Shown: piece by piece, positions 6,420 to 7,106 of the stretch
Position numbering within the stretch: position 1 is the first letter of the stretch
Layout of the letters: each line of letters opens with the position of its first letter
From: Acidobacteriaceae bacterium
Lineage (GTDB): Bacteria; Acidobacteriota; Terriglobia; Terriglobales; Acidobacteriaceae
Assembly: GCA_003167305.1 (NCBI GenBank)
Contig: PMTP01000114.1
Span: 5,312 to 12,417, forward strand
Reading direction: 5' to 3'
Length of the DNA: 7,106 nucleotides
The notes under the pieces: model-generated
Seen by the model: only the letters and a program-made list of their open reading frames with translations
What the model was told of the DNA's origin: nothing
The model's database searches: none
Position numbers and translations under genes: made by a program

Positions 6420-6494
6420 GCTTTCAGCTATCAGCTTTTAGTCGTTGGTTTCAGGCTGACAGCCGATAGCTGAAAGCTGATAGCTGCTTCTTTT
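6420..6494 (+). terminator. AGCT-heptamer hairpin with T-rich tail, probable terminator of the DUF4097 gene
   Basis: Starting seven bases after the stop codon, bases 6425-6438 pair perfectly with 6473-6486 (14 bp). Four more pairs, two of them wobbles, extend the stem inward to 6442/6469. TTCTTTT follows at 6488-6494. A second, exclusive register pairs 6420-6432 with 6465-6477 (13 bp, perfect). Both are possible because the arms consist of 7-base AGCTWTC-like units. The stem plus T-rich tail fits an intrinsic terminator. It may equally be a dispersed palindrome co-opted for that role. Confidence 0.55.
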
Positions 6495-6499
6495 ACACT
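6494..6499 (+). promoter_or_regulatory. Possible -10 (TACACT) for the HAD phosphatase gene
   Basis: TACACT fits the TANNNT pattern. Its last base is seven bases before the A of ATG 6506, so transcription from it could begin at or next to the start codon and give a leaderless mRNA. No ribosome site is seen before this ATG and no convincing -35 is present. This is an inference from spacing only. Confidence 0.28.
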
Positions 6500-6505
6500 A
6501 GAAGC

Positions 6506-7106
6506 ATGGTACGCATTCTTCACCCACTTCCCGTCGAACAACTAAAACTGCTCGTCTTCGATCTGGACGGTACGCTGATCGACTCCGCGCAGGATTTGTG
6601 CAACAGCGTCAATGCCACGCTGAGCCAATTCGGGCGCGAGCGGTTGCCCGACCCGGTGGTCGCTGGTTACATCGGCGACGGCGCCATCATGCTGATGCGG
6701 CGAGCGCTCTTTGGTCCGGACGCGACGGATGTCGACGAGGAACTGCTCTCGCGCGCCTACGCATGGTTTCTCGACTACTATCGCGAGCACAAGCTGGACA
6801 ACACATACGCCTACGAGGGTGTTTTGGAGGCGCTGACTGCTCTTCGCCAGTTGCATGAGCACTCGGAAGAACCAGCGAGGTTGATGGCCGTGCTGACCAA
6901 CAAGCCGGTTCGCCCGGCCCAGGCCATCTGCGAGGCGCTGGGCCTCGCGCCTTACTTCCTGCACATCTACGGCGGCAACAGCTTTGCCACCAAGAAGCCC
7001 AATCCGGAGGGGCTGCGTGCGCTGATGGACGAGGCCGGGGCGCTACCCCAGGAGACGCTGGTGATCGGCGACAGCCAGGTGGATGTGGAGACGGCGCGCA
7101 ATGCGG
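6506..7106 (+). CDS. gph: HAD-superfamily phosphatase, probable phosphoglycolate phosphatase (3' end outside window)
   Basis: 200 residues are visible and the frame is open at the right edge. All four HAD motifs are present: motif I DLDGTLIDS (nucleophile D19, acid/base D21), motif II TNKP (T131), motif III Lys in KKPNP (K163/K164), and motif IV GDSQVDVETA (D189, D193). Between motifs I and II a helical cap of about 100 residues contains YIGDGAIMLMRRAL, very like the WIGNGADVLMERAL stretch I remember from E. coli Gph. TNKP and the GG-N-KKP spacing also fit Gph, which removes 2-phosphoglycolate formed during DNA repair or oxygenase side reactions. Related PpaX- or Gph-like phosphatases with other substrates cannot be excluded. 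ATG 6506 lacks a Shine-Dalgarno, but there are only about 13 residues before the first motif strand, so the N-terminus looks right. Confidence 0.87.
   Translation, partial: MVRILHPLPVEQLKLLVFDLDGTLIDSAQDLCNSVNATLSQFGRERLPDPVVAGYIGDGAIMLMRRALFGPDATDVDEELLSRAYAWFLDYYREHKLDNTYAYEGVLEALTALRQLHEHSEEPARLMAVLTNKPVRPAQAICEALGLAPYFLHIYGGNSFATKKPNPEGLRALMDEAGALPQETLVIGDSQVDVETARNA

Overview
The window carries six protein genes, all on the + strand. It reads as a chromosomal housekeeping block followed by an envelope-related block from a moderately GC-rich Gram-negative bacterium. My best guess is Acidobacteriota. The diderm envelope rests on a periplasmic adaptor that carries a TolC-docking motif. The phylum guess rests on the recO-glyQ-glyS order plus intergenic palindromes that I recall, without having checked, as common in that phylum.

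Layout: the 3' part of recO (1-603, start outside the window) is followed by a 124-bp spacer with a strong hairpin and an extended -10 promoter. Then come glyQ (728-1690), a 242-bp spacer filled with two kinds of repeat, and glyS (1933-4017). GlyQ and GlyS are the alpha and beta subunits of the tetrameric bacterial glycyl-tRNA synthetase. recO-glyQ-glyS is an old neighbourhood, also seen in Bacillus, but here the two subunit genes are pushed apart by repeats.

After a 231-bp spacer comes a membrane-fusion (HlyD/MacA-like) efflux adaptor. Its start is best placed at GTG 4249 because of a perfect AGGAGG. No transporter or outer-membrane channel gene lies beside it. Next is a secreted DUF4097-type protein (5583-6413) made of about ten TGSG(N/D)I solenoid repeats and rich in histidine. 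The window ends inside a HAD phosphatase, probably phosphoglycolate phosphatase (gph, from 6506), which is open to the right edge.

The least ordinary signal is non-coding. The spacers on both sides of the DUF4097 gene are built from 7-bp units with an AGCT core, arranged as inverted arms that fold into long hairpins (5459-5558 and 6420-6486). The downstream one ends in a T-rich tail and may terminate transcription. Apart from these repeats I see no clearly new multi-gene system; the genes belong to known families. No gene-free stretch exceeds 300 bp.
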